DNA of 64,000 bases from Timema cristinae (Eukaryota; Arthropoda; Insecta; Phasmatodea; Timematidae), in assembly GCA_039000515.1 (NCBI GenBank), contig JBCFYV010000012.1, forward strand, positions 13,538,200-13,602,199, read 5' to 3'. Shown here in pieces: positions 45,835 to 58,004 of this stretch. The stretch's first letter is position 1. Every line of letters starts with the position of its first letter. Made by a program: the position numbers and the translations under genes. The notes beneath the pieces were generated by a model that saw only the letters and a list, made by a program, of their open reading frames with translations, was not told the origin of the DNA and did not search any database.

Positions 45835-46487
45835 ATAATAAATACACTTGTTAAAATTGTGCAGTATGTCGAATGACCTTAACAGCCTTAAGCCTTCTAC
45901 TAGATGAGTACCATTGTGAGTGCTATTATCGTATATTAAACATAAATATGCACTTTCATATTAGTATTGTTTAAAGAAATTGATCTTATACTAAAGTAAT
46001 ACTATAAAACGTGTATATAGCGAACAGGTATTAAGACGTGCTGTTACAAAAAAAAAATGAAACAATATAAATACATTTGAATGGTACAGGGAATAAGGGG
46101 GTGAAGTGCAATTTTAGTTCAAATTATATATATTATATATATATATGAATTGCATTATAAATTTATCATTATTTTCTAACAGATGGCGGCATTATATCAA
46201 TTTGAGCTAAAATTGTACTTGAGAACTTTATTCCCTGTACCATTCAAATGTATTTATATTGTTTCATTTTTTTTGTAACAGCACGTCTTAATACCTGTTC
46301 GCTATATACACATTTTATAGTATTGCTTTAGTATAAGATCAATTTCTTTAAACAATACTAATATGAAAGTGCATATTTATGTTTAATATACGATAATAGC
46401 ACTCACAATGGTACTCATCTAGTAGAAGACTTCAGGCTGTTAAGGTCATTCGACACACTTCACAATTGTAACAAATGTATTTATTAT
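45835..46487. mobile_element. Large palindrome, about 295-bp arms
   Basis: Arms 45,835-46,129 and 46,194-46,487 are reverse complements with few mismatches, around a 64-base AT-rich loop that holds GATGGCGGCA. Within each arm lies a stretch like the family A/C 3' tail (CGAACAGGTATTAAGACGTG, then CTGTTACAAAAA) at about 46,020-46,057 and mirrored at about 46,263-46,302. Next to it is GGTACAGGGAATAA, the end motif of the small foldback at 30,473. No coding frame. Confidence 0.92.
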
Positions 46488-47099
46488 AGGTTAAAATCGG
46501 TATCTGTCATATTACAATTATATTATATATGTTGTGGTCTTAATGGAGTTTGCGATATTATTAATGTTGATGTTGTGGGAAATATATGTAAAGGGACTTT
46601 CCTCCTGTTTCCTCTGAACCATTCAACCATTTACAATGTTTCGCAACTTGTAGTCACGCATGACGTTTTAAGGAGAAATGGATTAAAGCTTAAGTTAAGG
46701 TCAAATATGTTACAATTTTTTTTTGGCTTAAACCTTTTTCATCCAAATGAACATAATAATTATATCTTCAGTAGATACGCTTAGTGTAATTGAATATATC
46801 CAGAAAATTATAATAAATCTAGATGCAGAGGCACTATTTTATTCATTTTGGCCAGTAAATATTTTAATTATAAGAATTACTCAAATAAGGATCTTGAATC
46901 ACGGTCCAATCATTCCGTCCCTAAAACCCAACTGGTATATAGGCGTAGCTACATTCATAGATTCAGATATATAAAGTAGAATTGCGATGAATTGTGCTCA
47001 AATTTTCATCGAAGGAGAGTATAAACCATTTGAGATAAAACAACGTTCTACACATGTACAGGATTCAAATCGTAACCTTTCTAACACCAACAAAGACAG
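46488..47099. other. AT-rich stretch, no gene seen
   Basis: Two overlapping short frames (69 and 75 codons) match nothing known to me. Confidence 0.5.
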
Positions 47100-47104
47100 A
47101 CAAG

Positions 47105-47410
47105 ATCAACCGACACCAGTCCATGTGTGGTATGTTAGATCGTCTTATAAGGTAGCAAAAAGATAGGCCTATGTATCTTTATAGTATAATATAGTATAGT
47201 AGTATAGTATACTATACTAACTCTGACAGGGAGATAGGGGTTCAATCAGGGTTAAGTGTAATGAGGGTGGTCTTTCCTAAATTATAGTTTCCTATGCTCC
47301 CTCTCCACACAAATGTGGATAAACTTCGTATAAATACAACCCCTATTAGCGTATTTAGTACATAAACGTATAACCCGAACGTGTAGTAAGACTCAGTGCT
47401 AAAAATTATA
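47105..47410 (+). mobile_element. SINE family A, diverged, with internal TA-rich expansion
   Basis: A possible head (ATGTGTGGTATGTTAGATCG) is followed by a TAGTATAGTATA expansion at 47,185-47,218. Then come box B remnant GGGTTCAATCAGGGTTAAGT, body CCTCTCCACACAAATGTGGA and 3' end ACCCGAACGTGTAGTAAGAC. Confidence 0.75.
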
Positions 47411-48769
47411 TGGGACTTTATCGTTCGTTTTTGCTATCGAATGCAGTGTGGTTACATTAATCTTCAATTCCTATAGATAACTAAAGTTTACTCTCTGCTG
47501 TAAGAACAATCTTTGATTTTAAAATTATTTAGCTAAGGTTGATTTAAGGAGAATAGAAAGGCAGCGTCACTTGGAGGAATTTTATTATTCCATTGCCTGC
47601 GTCACCCAATACACAACAGTTATATTTCATTACAAGGACAGCCAAACATAAGTACGATTTTCTTTAGTAAGTAGAGTAAAGACGTTAATTTTACATTGGT
47701 ATGGATTTTAAATGTTTTTTTATGATCTTAAATTTCCAAAATGCCACTTTTTAAAATATTTTAGTTTGTCTCTTATTTGGTTTTGTATATGAAAGGCACT
47801 CAGTGACGTCACAAGCTCAGCAATCAGATGTATTTAGCTTCACTATCGCAAGCTTATATTCTATTTGCATTGGCTAAAGTTGCGTTTTAAAAAAATTAGT
47901 AAGATGCCTTCATTATTTCTCGTATCCTAGTAAAAATATTAGATGTTGAATTACAGTTACCTGATTTTAATAAATAATCAAAAATATATATGTATGCTTT
48001 TAATAATAGCTCGTTAGTATTTTAATATTTTACTAAGCAATATACCTATTTTCCCTACCCATAATCCAGTACTAAACATAAACTATAATAATATCATTAA
48101 ATATGGACCGATCATAATAAATTCGTGACCAACTTTGTTTAGAGCTTTATCTCACCCTGCATGAATATTGGTCTGAATATATAATTGATTTATGTAAATA
48201 ATATAGACACATAAATTGAACGTGTTTCAGCCATCCTTTCTCTCTGCCATCCATCCTCGCATCACTGTCCAGTTTTTTTCACCCTTCCCCCTTATTTTAC
48301 CAACCCCCATGAAACAACCCTTTCATTCTATGTGGGTTGAATGAGACCCGGATACCATGGAAGTCCACGCTTGTAATCACAAAGACCATTCACATCACAC
48401 ACGCTTTAAAAAAAAATGAAATAAAAAATATTTAAATAAAAAAAAGGTTGATGCTTGTACGGAAAAAAGTGGGTAGGTGGTGGTGGGTGAGGGTCGGAGG
48501 CCCCTTTTGTGACAAGCTTTGATCAGCGGGTCATTTTAACGCTATTATATTACTGTTCTGTTTCCTACTAGGACCACGAATAGCAAGCTGAGAGGGCGCT
48601 CAGAGTGGACACACAATACAGGTGTTAGAAGTATCAAACACAAGAATGCTCATATTATTCATCCGTACCCACATAGGTGGCAACTAGGACTGTACTGTCT
48701 GGTTTACTGGTGATAGGGAGGTTGGGATATGAATCCTGGCTGTTATATTAAGGCTGATTATTTACACTG
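47411..48769. other. No gene seen; one CRE-type site and a C-rich patch
   Basis: A perfect TGACGTCA lies at 47,814-47,821 in otherwise ordinary DNA. From 48,230 to 48,530 the sequence is pyrimidine-rich, then G-rich (GGTGGTGGTGGGTGAGGG). A tRNA-like TGGTGATAGGGAGGTTGGGA near 48,710 may be a SINE remnant. Confidence 0.4.
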
Positions 48770-49085
48770 TATAATACTTGAGAAGACTTGGAAAGATCAG
48801 GTGGATATACTGGATGACAAATGAAGAAGTCATAAGATTAGTCTGTAGGAAGAGAATAATTTGGGATGTTATTCTTTGGTGCAATGAAACTAGATCGGGC
48901 ACATCTCTAGAAGGAACTGTTTTATGCACGATGTCATAAATGGAAAGGTTGAGGGAAAGAAGAGCTTAGAAAGAAGGAGGATTCAAATATTTGATGATTT
49001 GAAGGAAAGGATTGGCGGCTTAAGTTCACTAGCAAAAGGAATGGACCTGTCGTAAAACAGAACACCTAATAATAATACTGTTCCC
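48770..49085 (+). pseudogene. Decayed LINE reverse transcriptase, extreme C-terminus and 3' end
   Basis: From about 48,812 one frame reads WIYWMTNEEVIRLVCRKRII. After a frame change another reads IGHISRRNCFMHDVINGKVE, then GKKSLERRRIQIFDDLKER and a stop near 49,054. This order (TNEEV..R....R, GHI.R......V..G.VEGK..RGR.R....DDLKE) is typical of the last part of a class of non-LTR retrotransposon ORF2 proteins. The stop is followed after about 12 bases by ACACCTAATAATAAT, so the 3' untranslated part is very short and ends in (TAA)n, as in RTE-like LINEs. It is inactive. The motif set differs from the relics at 8.7 and 58.0 kb. Confidence 0.78.
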
Positions 49086-50059
49086 GCTCCTGAATTTTGA
49101 AATATTGATGCAAAAAGTATTGATATTTAAACCCAGTTTAGGCTATAACTTTTACCTACAATTTTTACGATTTTGTAAAAAGCACTGGCATATTAATATG
49201 TATTAAATAATTCTTATTTCAAGAATTTGATGGAAAACCTTGGATATATATATAATATGTTTTATTAATAGTTTTGCATATAAAATACAAGCATTGTTTT
49301 CTTGTCTGTAAAATCTGTAAAAACAAATTATTTCAATACTTAAAAACTGCGTTCACCCTGAATTTTATTCTGGGAGAAACATCTAAACAGGTTCTGATTT
49401 CCATTTAGTTTGAACCTCAAAGACAAAGAACCAATTCTGAACAGTTTTAGTGAATTTTAATTTTCTAAGTGATGAAATATTTTAGATTTCTGAAAATTGG
49501 CTTCAAAATATCTTAAGTGAAACACAACCAACAATTCATTGCAATTGAAAGTTATACTCATTAAACTAATAATTGAATTCACCACGCCGTAAAAGCATGC
49601 GTGGCCATGCACATATATATGTAGTGTGTTGGACATGTGTAAAACACGTATAGCAACGAGTGTCTACGAGTCTAATTGTTCGTGAACCCAATTAGTATTG
49701 TTTTACCTTGTGTAAATTCAATTTGCCTCGCTGTTGGACCGTCATCCGTTAACATTTCCCATGAGAAGCAAGCCCACAATTTACAAAACTGTCACACTTC
49801 GCTAAATTTGCGGTCATACACATACCATTTTAACCCGTATCCCTTATCCATCCCCCCTACCAAACCTCTCCCCATCTTCCCTCCTTCAACCGACACTGCA
49901 GTCATTTATATATAATGTGACTGTATTAAACCTCGTGTATATATATTATATTGACGGTCACAGAGCTTCATTTAGTTAAACTAATAACAGAAATAGTACA
50001 ATAAATGTTGCTTTGATTTAAATATAACCTTACCTGAATTATGGTTGCGTGGGCTATGA
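49086..50059. other. AT-rich stretch, no gene seen
   Basis: A 79-codon frame at 49,676-49,915 has no recognised domains. A C-rich patch (CATCCCCCCTACCAAACC) lies near 49,850. Confidence 0.5.
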
Positions 50060-50230
50060 CATAAACTCACACTGGTTTGTTGTCAGTAATGGGGAGGTTG
50101 GGGTTTTAATCCTGGCCGGGTGTGCTTACTAAATGACTTTCTTTTCTCCTAAACAATTATGTATACACTTGCTCTAAATTATGACGTATTCTCTTTCCTT
50201 GCCTCACCAGTGTGGATATACAATTTAGGT
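50060..50230 (+). mobile_element. SINE family A, decayed
   Basis: GTCAGTAATGGGGAGGTTGG, a box-B-like GGTTTTAATCCTGGCCGGGT and the body AACAATTATGTATACACTTG / CTCTAAATTATG keep the family order. The 3' tail is gone. Confidence 0.5.
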
Positions 50231-50934
50231 CATCCATGAACCACATAATATTTTTAAGTGAGAGGAAGGTTAGGGAATAGCTCTAACGTTACATACTGTA
50301 ACATCGAGGGAGGGTTCGTAACGGTGATACTTAACACAGATCTTATACTTTACATATAATGTTGAAAAACTAATATTATTATTATTGTTCATGTTCCCAC
50401 CTTTGGTGAATATACTTATAGTTTATTTCCGATTATATGGGGTAATAAATACGAGTCCATCTTTTAGTATCACAAAAGCTTCCCTATGAAATAATGGCAT
50501 TCACTATTAACGTGAAAAATTCACGTAGCACAGGTTGGGAAAAGGAGTGGGGGTGGGGAGGGAAGAGTAATCATATTAAATGCCTACACTAATTTCATAG
50601 CTGAAGGAACTGCACGTCTTGTGGAGAATAGATTTATCTTCTCTCTCTCTCTGTTACCGGTTGCCAAACCTTCTAGCTTTCGGTTATTGGGATGTGAGGG
50701 GGGAAGGCTTACTTGGAAATTCTTTATTGTAAACAATGCGGGTCATGGATAGGTTGGGGGCTCAATTGACAGTCAAACACATTTCCTATCGGTGTACAAC
50801 CTTTTCTAGAAACATTAACTACTTCCACAATCGTATTATTTTTCAAGATTTAAGTTTATTAACGTCTCTCTATCCCTCAAGTAATCATGCTTAAACTATG
50901 TTATGTATAAAGCTGTTTTCCTAAAAATTAATAT

Positions 50935-51067
50935 ACAAACAATAACTATATAGCACGTTTTAGCCCGATCAGAAAAATGGCTCTAGTCAGAGATACAGAT
51001 AGACAGAATAACAAATACCATCTTTGCGGCTTCAGGGGGTCATGAAACATCGACATTAATAAATTAA
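50935..51067. repeat. Second copy of the 19,078-19,200 repeat
   Basis: CGTTTTAGCCCGATCAGAAA, ACAGATAGACAGAATAAC and CAGGGGGTCATGAAACATCG correspond in order to 19,078-19,190. It is cut on the right by the inverted-repeat element starting at 51,068. Confidence 0.7.
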
Positions 51068-52586
51068 CACATATTGAACTAAAAATATACTAACTTTAAT
51101 TTGGCAAAACAACAGCTCACAAAACATATTCCAAATTTTATGAATATACTATTTTTTGTAGATTTTAAATAAACTTTATTTTAGAGGTATTTTAATTAAA
51201 AATATTGATTAGTTTATGAAACGTGCTATATAGTTTTCATAGGTTTCCTCCAAGGGTTTTTGGAATTAGATATATGAGCCTATAATTAAGGGTAGATTAC
51301 TGAAGAGCACAAGGGGAAACAAACGATATTCTTAAAATGCACTCTAAATATTTTAATTAAATTTTATGTATCAACCCTGTTTCACATTAAAAACAAAACT
51401 ACAGTCTTTTTTAATGAAAATTGTTTTTATGATATACCCTACTTTACAAAGTCAGAAATTTCAAATTTTTATAATATCCTCGTAAGTATTTGAGATATGA
51501 AATAACATTTTAAAGATATATTAGGCCACTATCAAATCTGAAAATTTTTAGTTTTAAATATAATTTCATAAAATCAATATATTATGAACTATAAGCTCAT
51601 ATATAGACATATATGAAATATGCAAAATATATATTTTTAAGTCTGAAAATTAAATTGATGTTTATACTCTTTTTTGGACAGAGGTTCAAACTTTCTCACT
51701 GTTTCTGAAACATTGTATAGTATTACATTTATATTATTTAGTGGAGTGTTTTTTCAACAGTGTATATTATCTTTGTTTACAAAATTCTACCTGTTTTTAG
51801 TAAATGTATCTATTTTAAGATTATATTGATAAAAATGCTGTGAAGTGCACCATACATTTTATTGTGGATGTATGGAGATGGCCCAGACCTTTTTTATGGC
51901 ACGAATAAACCATACTCACAAATGATTCCAATTAATACAGAATACCTATACTGCAAATTAATTTAAATGTCACAAAATAATAGGAAAAAGAAACTCGAGC
52001 AAATCATCACCCATTCAAATCAATTAGCTCTTTCAAATCTGTTCCAATGATAAGGCGTCTAATTTTTCAACTGGCAGAATTAACTTTATGCAGCAGTAAG
52101 TATATAGTTTTGGATAAGATATATAACGGTAGTACTATTGAGGTTTATATTCAATGAAACACTCAAGATCACTAACGCCTGGAATTTATTACTCAAATTC
52201 ATTGTGATGTTCCGAATATGATGCAAGAACAAGGTAAAATTTAACCAGTGTTAGTAAGAAAAATACTTCTAAAATATGCATATACCCATTTATGTTTCAT
52301 TTTTAAATGAATAGGCATGAGATTTATACATAACAAATGTTCAAGTAGTCAAAAAAATGTTTAAAAAATAGTAATATTCATCAAAGTTAAAATATTGGAA
52401 AATGTATATCATAAAACAAATATAATGTCTAAATTGTCGCTTCATAAAATAAGTAATATTTGTAATTAAAATACCTATAAAATAAAGTTTATTTACAAAA
52501 AATGGTATATTAATAAAATTTATAAAATGTTTTGTGAGCTGTTGTTTGGCCAAATTAAACTTAGTATATTTTTAGTTCCATATGTG
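51068..52586. mobile_element. 1.5-kb element with about 160-bp terminal inverted repeats
   Basis: Left end 51,068-51,230 (CACATATTGAACTAAAAATA, TTGGCAAAACAACAGCTCAC) is the reverse complement of the right end, about 52,425-52,586 (GTGAGCTGTTGTTTGGCC, TATTTTTAGTTCCATATGTG). The interior is AT-rich with no transposase frame; a 70-codon minus-strand frame at 52,341-52,553 lies mostly in the right arm. It is either a non-autonomous DNA transposon or two inverted copies of one repeat. A 17-base mirror of the inner left arm (ACTATATAGCACGTTT) also occurs outside at about 50,943. Confidence 0.8.
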
Positions 52587-52640
52587 TTCATTCTGGTCAT
52601 TGGAAGGATATAATTTAGGTGTGTTTATGATATCTAAATC

Positions 52641-53057
52641 CAGGGTGGGCAACCCGGTTGCCATTCGCCACAGAAGTGTGGAGAGTTTGAGTTCATCCAG
52701 CTCTCACAGTGAAATAAAAAAAATTATGACGGCGTATGTGGTCTTAAACTTGACATTTGCTGCATAAAATCGAAAGCATTCCTTAAGTTCATTGAGTTCA
52801 GTTATTCATCCAATGATTCTACAACTTTTCAGACAAAAGGATTGTCAAATTTTGCAATATATTGTCTTACAATTTCTATCTGAACAGTTTTCATCATTTT
52901 GCTCTGAAGTAGTTGTAACTGAGTATCAACGTACACAGTATATATTTTGAATACAATTGTTCAATTAGTGTGTTGTTGTATTAATGTTCTATAGAGGAAG
53001 CTAATTTTTCACTCTTTACACGTTATGGCGAAATTCATTCCTCATTCGCCACACCTG
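52641..53057. mobile_element. Possible non-autonomous hAT-like element
   Basis: The left end CAGGGTGGGCAACCCGGTTG resembles the CAGGGGTGGGCAA start of many animal hAT elements. The right end CGCCACACCTG gives CAGGTGTGGCG on the other strand. The inner parts share CATTCGCCACA. No matching 8-base target duplication was found, so the right limit and the class are tentative. The 61-codon frame at 52,582-52,767 overlaps the left end and is not supported as a gene. Confidence 0.35.
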
Positions 53058-53089
53058 TGGCTACATTGACAAATACGCAGAAGCCAACG

Positions 53090-53535
53090 TGAAAGTGGAG
53101 TAATGCCACTCTTACTCCAAGATAAATACCCTTCTCCCCTCATCGTCCAACCCAACAAAGGTCCATATATAACTGCGTGTAGCGACGTTTGTCAAAGAAT
53201 GACTGTAGATAGGATGTCCAGGCCTAGGGGTGGTCGCCGCCATGTTTTATCGCGGCCATAGGGTGTTGCAGGGTGAGAGGGAAGGAGGGGGAGAAAAGGG
53301 TGAGGAAGAGGATCAGTCATGTGTAAAATAGGATGGTTTCCGCGGGCAGTGCTCCAGGGAGATCTGAATACACCCCCTTCCTATCCCCAGACCACTCACC
53401 CTTCCTTTCCGTCCCAATTTGCCCACGACCCCTCCTCTACGGTGCCACAAATTCACCCAACTTTTGTATTTGCTTGTGATGTGTGGATCTCAAGGTGGCC
53501 TTCACCACAATTAGCTAAGAGAAATACCTAGGGGA
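53090..53535. promoter_or_regulatory. GC-richer patch with YY1-like and TATA-like motifs
   Basis: A TATA-like CCATATATAACTGCG (53,162-53,176) lies about 70 bases upstream of GTCGCCGCCATGTTTTATCG (53,234-53,253), which contains a YY1-type GCCGCCATNTT. The ATG there opens only a 29-codon purine-rich frame. A separate 70-codon frame (53,319-53,531) is proline/serine-rich and unrecognised. A promoter is possible but unproven. Confidence 0.25.
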
Positions 53536-53959
53536 AAGGGGGCCAATCAAGTTTCGGGGGACAAACTTGACAAATTAGATAAATGAATGGTAAACACTAA
53601 GGAAAGGTTTGCCATCATAGTAGAGGTTGAGTGCTTGTGAAGCTTGTATAAATATGGAGAGAAACATGTTATATTCACTTTAATACAAATATTTAAATTA
53701 TAGATTTGTCAAATGTTTTTGTAATGGAAGAACTGGCTGCTATTTCAAATAAATAACAAAATTTCTTAAACAATTTTTTTTATATTATAAACAATCCAAA
53801 CACACACACATAAACAGTGTTTCCCTTTAGTACATTTAAAATAAATTAATAACGTTCATAAATGAGCTCACATTATTATGGATTAAAAGAAAACTAGTCC
53901 TTAATATACTACCCAGAACCAATTCAGCAGCCATCATCTTCCTCTATGAATACAAAAAT

Positions 53960-54207
53960 ACCCTCTTCAGTGACAGCACGGATTAACGCGTTACTCTCGC
54001 AAAAGACTAGACTACAGATAATGGGGAGATTGAGTTTCGAATCTCAGTCGGTTGAGGGAGGTTTTTACTAGATTAATTTCCATTACACTTCCACACAAGT
54101 GCAGGTACACTTACCTCAAATGTAACCTTTCTAATCATTAAACCACTAGCTTAATTAGTACATAGGCGTATAGCTCGAACTGGTAGTAAGAAGCGGCGCT
54201 AAAAAAA
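53960..54207 (+). mobile_element. SINE family A, diverged
   Basis: The head TCAGTGACAGCACGGATTAA, box B GTTTCGAATCTCAGTCGG, body ACTTCCACACAAGTGCAGG and 3' end GAACTGGTAGTAAGAAGCGG then CGCTAAAAAAATAAAAA are in order. Confidence 0.87.
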
Positions 54208-54309
54208 TAAAAAATAGTGTATAATTGGTATTGGTGGTCTCCTTTGCGTGGTTTTATTAACTTGGACTATGGGTAGTTAGTTATCTGTCATTGATGACTA
54301 GTAATGCTA

Positions 54310-54960
54310 TAAGGTCACATAGCTGACTCACTCACTGACACTGATGTTTACCCACTTCCAGATGAGCTAGAAACTTGAAATTTGGCAAACCTATAGCTTC
54401 TAGCCTGTAACAGACGGGAAAATTAAAAAAAAAAAATTTAACCTCCGAAAAAAATTCAAAATATCGGTTGGGGCAACTTTAAAGCTGGTGCGGACCTTTC
54501 TTTGGAGGTCTCTTGTGGCTAAATTGTAAGACCTATAAAAATACATTACATTAGTTTACAACCAGTCACTGCGTAGCTCACGGCGCAACTCTTTGCGCAA
54601 CTGGTGTTAGTTCGCGGTCTGCTCGCATGAGTGTCAGTGTAGAGGGGTGTTGGATCGGGGACCTGCATATGGATCACGTAGAGGGGTCACTCCATGAAAA
54701 CAAAGTTAAAGTGAGATCAGAACTAAGGACATCCTGGACTTGTATCTTTTTGGATAATACTTACTTATGAAAGGGCAAATATATATTTTTGGTATCAGTC
54801 AAGAATCCCTCAAGGACGAGTACCACGAACTTTGGGGCAAACTAAAGCTAACATAGCCGCGCCACACTCATACCATGGTGACTCATGGGAAACACCCCGG
54901 CCTCGGAAGAGGGAAATACAGTCAGGGCATGATGAAAAGAGACTTTTCGGAGCGTTTCCC
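54310..54960. repeat. Unclassified repeat-like block starting with GACTCACTCACTGAC
   Basis: The start CTGACTCACTCACTGACACT, followed by CCACTTCCAGATGAGCTAGA and ACTTGAAATTTGGCAA, reads like a repeat type I associate with arthropod genomes. CACTGACACTGATG at 54,333 is mirrored by CATGAGTGTCAGTG at 54,627, and a short palindrome (GCGCAACTCTTTGCGCAAC) lies near 54,583. The right limit is uncertain. No frame recognised. Confidence 0.35.
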
Positions 54961-55077
54961 CTTTAGATAAAAATATCATTAGAGGTTAAACTTAACATTA
55001 CCAACCCTTTTGTACGTACATTGAGGGCCACGCAGCTCGAGATTAGAATTCAGGCTGATTATAAATATATTTTTATA

Positions 55078-55316
55078 ACGGCGTCTTACTACCTGTTCAG
55101 GTTATATGCATATGATAACTGCTATAATAGGGTAGAGATGATGAAGGAAGCACTTTAGAGGTAATCTACCCGAATTTGCGTAGAAATAGGGTAGGAAATA
55201 ATGTAGGGAAAAAACCTTCAGTAGACATGACCAGGATTTTAACACCAATCTCCCCGTATTCAGCAGGCCAGGCCTGCACGAGAATAACGTCTTAGACCAT
55301 TTGGCCACTGTTTTAT
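55078..55316 (-). mobile_element. SINE family A, full length but diverged
   Basis: Minus strand: 3' end ACGGCGTCTTACTACCTGTT on the left, body CGAATTTGCGTAGAAATAGG, box B complement degraded (GGATTTTAACACCAATCTCC), and head complement TAGACCATTTGGCCACTG on the right. It explains a 68-codon minus-strand frame, which is not a gene. Confidence 0.85.
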
Positions 55317-55626
55317 TACTGAATGTTTCCTATTGTGGTGGGGTTTATGGGAAACATGTAAATAATCTATTATATTTTGGGAGTATAATTTTGGTCAAAA
55401 TAATATTTTTTTAAGAAAATAAAAATATAATATGATTTAGATTGATTGGGGTTATCATAAAATTATAATTTTTAGTAAAATATATTCTTAGCTTTCCATA
55501 ATTACGTGAAACATAGAAATAAATCATTAAATATATACAGGCGATAGTACAACAGTTTATTTTAGATGTTCCAGTCTAGCTACTATCAGTTATACTCTTT
55601 ACCACATCACGTGCTAATAGATGATG

Positions 55627-55672
<46 letters not shown>

Positions 55673-57589
55673 CTAGGGTTATAAATATTATTCTATTTTC
55701 TTAAACACTAAAACTATTGTAAGCAAATTAGTTTAAAGCATCAAAAATAATTTAAAATGCATTTAATTCGTCTGGAGAGCGGGGATTTTTAATAGGCCTG
55801 TTCTTTTCCCCCAAAACTACGCCACTGATGCTCATAACTACTGTAGCTAATCTGACATATGAGGGTGTCTGAGGAATGTAGTATTCGGCATTCTAGTTGC
55901 AGTAGCTTGTTCTAACAACTTTACTAATAATACACAGCTTGATATGTGGTTCTGAAACTAAATTGATTCTTGGGTTGTTAAATATATTCCTTCCTTTAGA
56001 TCCCAATGATTTATTAAATAGTTAGATAGTTCTGATTGCCCATTAAGTCATATTTTTCTACAATATACAATAATTGGTAAGAGAATTCAAAGTAAACGTA
56101 TATACTGAGAATAATTTAATCCAGACTATGCTTTGAGATGTCCTAAAGGAATCTTTAATCAAATAGTGAGTGGAAAAAGATTTACAAGTACAGAAAAAAT
56201 GTTTCTATGACTAATTGCTGAAACGGGAATAGAATTCCAAATTAAAATTCCACCTATCTGACGCTAATAACTAAGTTATATGTAATTTTTCTAAATTATG
56301 CTTTGACTAAAAAAAAAAAAAACCATTATATATAGATGTTTTTTATAACAAGCTAATTTAAGTAGCTAGCGCTACCCGGAATAGTTAAATGGTTGTACGT
56401 GGAAGGTAGCTTTAAGATTAGTGCTTTAAGGCTTTGTTTTTTCTGTGCCACTTTTCTTACGACCTGGTTTTCAATTTATTAATAAAACTCTAATCAAAAT
56501 TTTAAAATTACGACTTCAAGGGGGCACATGTTCGTGTTCATAGCGCGATTCTCATGATAAACAAACAAACAATTCATTTTATTAATATAGGTTAATAATC
56601 TAGGGTACAATTAAGTGAAAATATGATACGACTAATTTAAAGTTAGGTGATGTATAAAAATAGGCTTGTATAAATAACTTTTCAAGTTGTCTTTGACAAC
56701 TTTACAGTAATTATTGATTTATACACGTCCATCCATTGTAAACGTTTCTTTCTGACATGAAACAGTTTACCAACTGCAAGTCAATATGTTTAGTAAAATT
56801 CTACCTACGTCCTCTGTACCAACAATGGTACAGCAACCATATCCCTTAATTCACTCAATAATTCGTAACGGCGAATATGCATGATTATAATATGATTACC
56901 CTTCCCTCACCCCATCATTTTACAAAAAAACACTTTGGATTGGTAGTTAGTTATGTAGCTAGGCCTCCCTCGTATTGATAAATCCCTCTCCTCTACCTTC
57001 TCTCTCCTCCATTCCCCTCCTTTGCTTCATACCCCTCCCCCCTTTCCACTGTTGGGTAATCGTATTTACTCATTGCGAGGAATCCTATTGAAATCAGTAC
57101 AGTAACTAATCCAATTGTTTCAAATATGTATGTGTATATTTCTGTTATGTAGTGTCACATTTATAGGATTGGGAGGTAGTTGAAACACGGGACAGCTTTA
57201 TCAATGCAAAATTCGGGTTCATTACGCTTACTATGTGAATCGCGCCCTGTGATCATCGGACAGAGAATAATTGCCCCGTAGCGTAGGAGTCGTCATATTG
57301 AAAACGAATTTCAAATAAATACCAGCTATGGAGTTCATTTTGAATACATGTTAACAATTATATAAATTCTAGGTTATTCTCGTTACCTCTCGTCATTACT
57401 AGCTAACGACATAAGCTGAATAAGCTGAAAATGATGGTAAGGAGAGGATTAATTTTTTTAGGGTCTTTTCTTTTATTTGTCTGAAAAGTTACAAAAATCT
57501 AACGTAATATTTCACACAGATCGCTAATATTCATTTTGAGGAAGTTTACTAATTCATATATTTGAGAACTGTTCTAAGAAGTAAGAATG
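55317..57589. other. AT-rich stretch without recognisable gene
   Basis: Contains (AAT)n at 55,630-55,671 without an attached SINE, a poly-A run near 56,310 and a pyrimidine-rich patch at 56,985-57,050. No coding signal. Confidence 0.5.
55630..55671. repeat. (AAT)14 microsatellite
   Basis: Perfect trinucleotide run. No family A or C 3' end precedes it, so it is either independent or the last trace of a lost SINE tail. Confidence 0.97.
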
Positions 57590-57837
57590 AAAACCCGGTT
57601 CATTGGCTGCATGGTGATGCTCTGGCGGCGAGATAGACTGCGATGACAGGGAGATCAAGTTTCGAAGCTCTGTCGGGTGTACTGAAGGTGATTTTGCCAA
57701 AATAGCTTTCAACTGTCCCTCCACGCAGTTGCGGGTAGACAACCTCTAAATATAACCTTCCACATAACTAAAACATTTTCGTATCTATTATATAAGCTTA
57801 TCACCTAAACGGGTAGTTAAACATGGTGCTACGAAAA
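57590..57837 (+). mobile_element. SINE family A, diverged, full length
   Basis: The head TTCATTGGCTGCATGGTGAT, box B GTTTCGAAGCTCTGTCGGGT, body GTCCCTCCACGCAGTTGCGG and 3' end CTAAACGGGTAGTTAAACAT then GGTGCTACGAAAAA are in order. It explains a 62-codon minus-strand frame. Confidence 0.88.
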
Positions 57838-58004
57838 ATGTATTGAAAAAAGTAGGAATTAATTTCAAGAGGAGGTCAAAAAATAGTGTTCATTTTGGCA
57901 ATGATTATTATCATTCAATTAGTAAGATATTTTCATTTCGTTTTCAGTCTTAAAATTTCAATCTCAAAATTTAGAAAACATTAATACTATCCATTGATCT
58001 TTAC

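Noticed and set aside
52341..52553. 70-codon minus-strand frame
   Set aside because: It lies largely in the right terminal repeat of the 51,068-52,586 element and is AT-driven.
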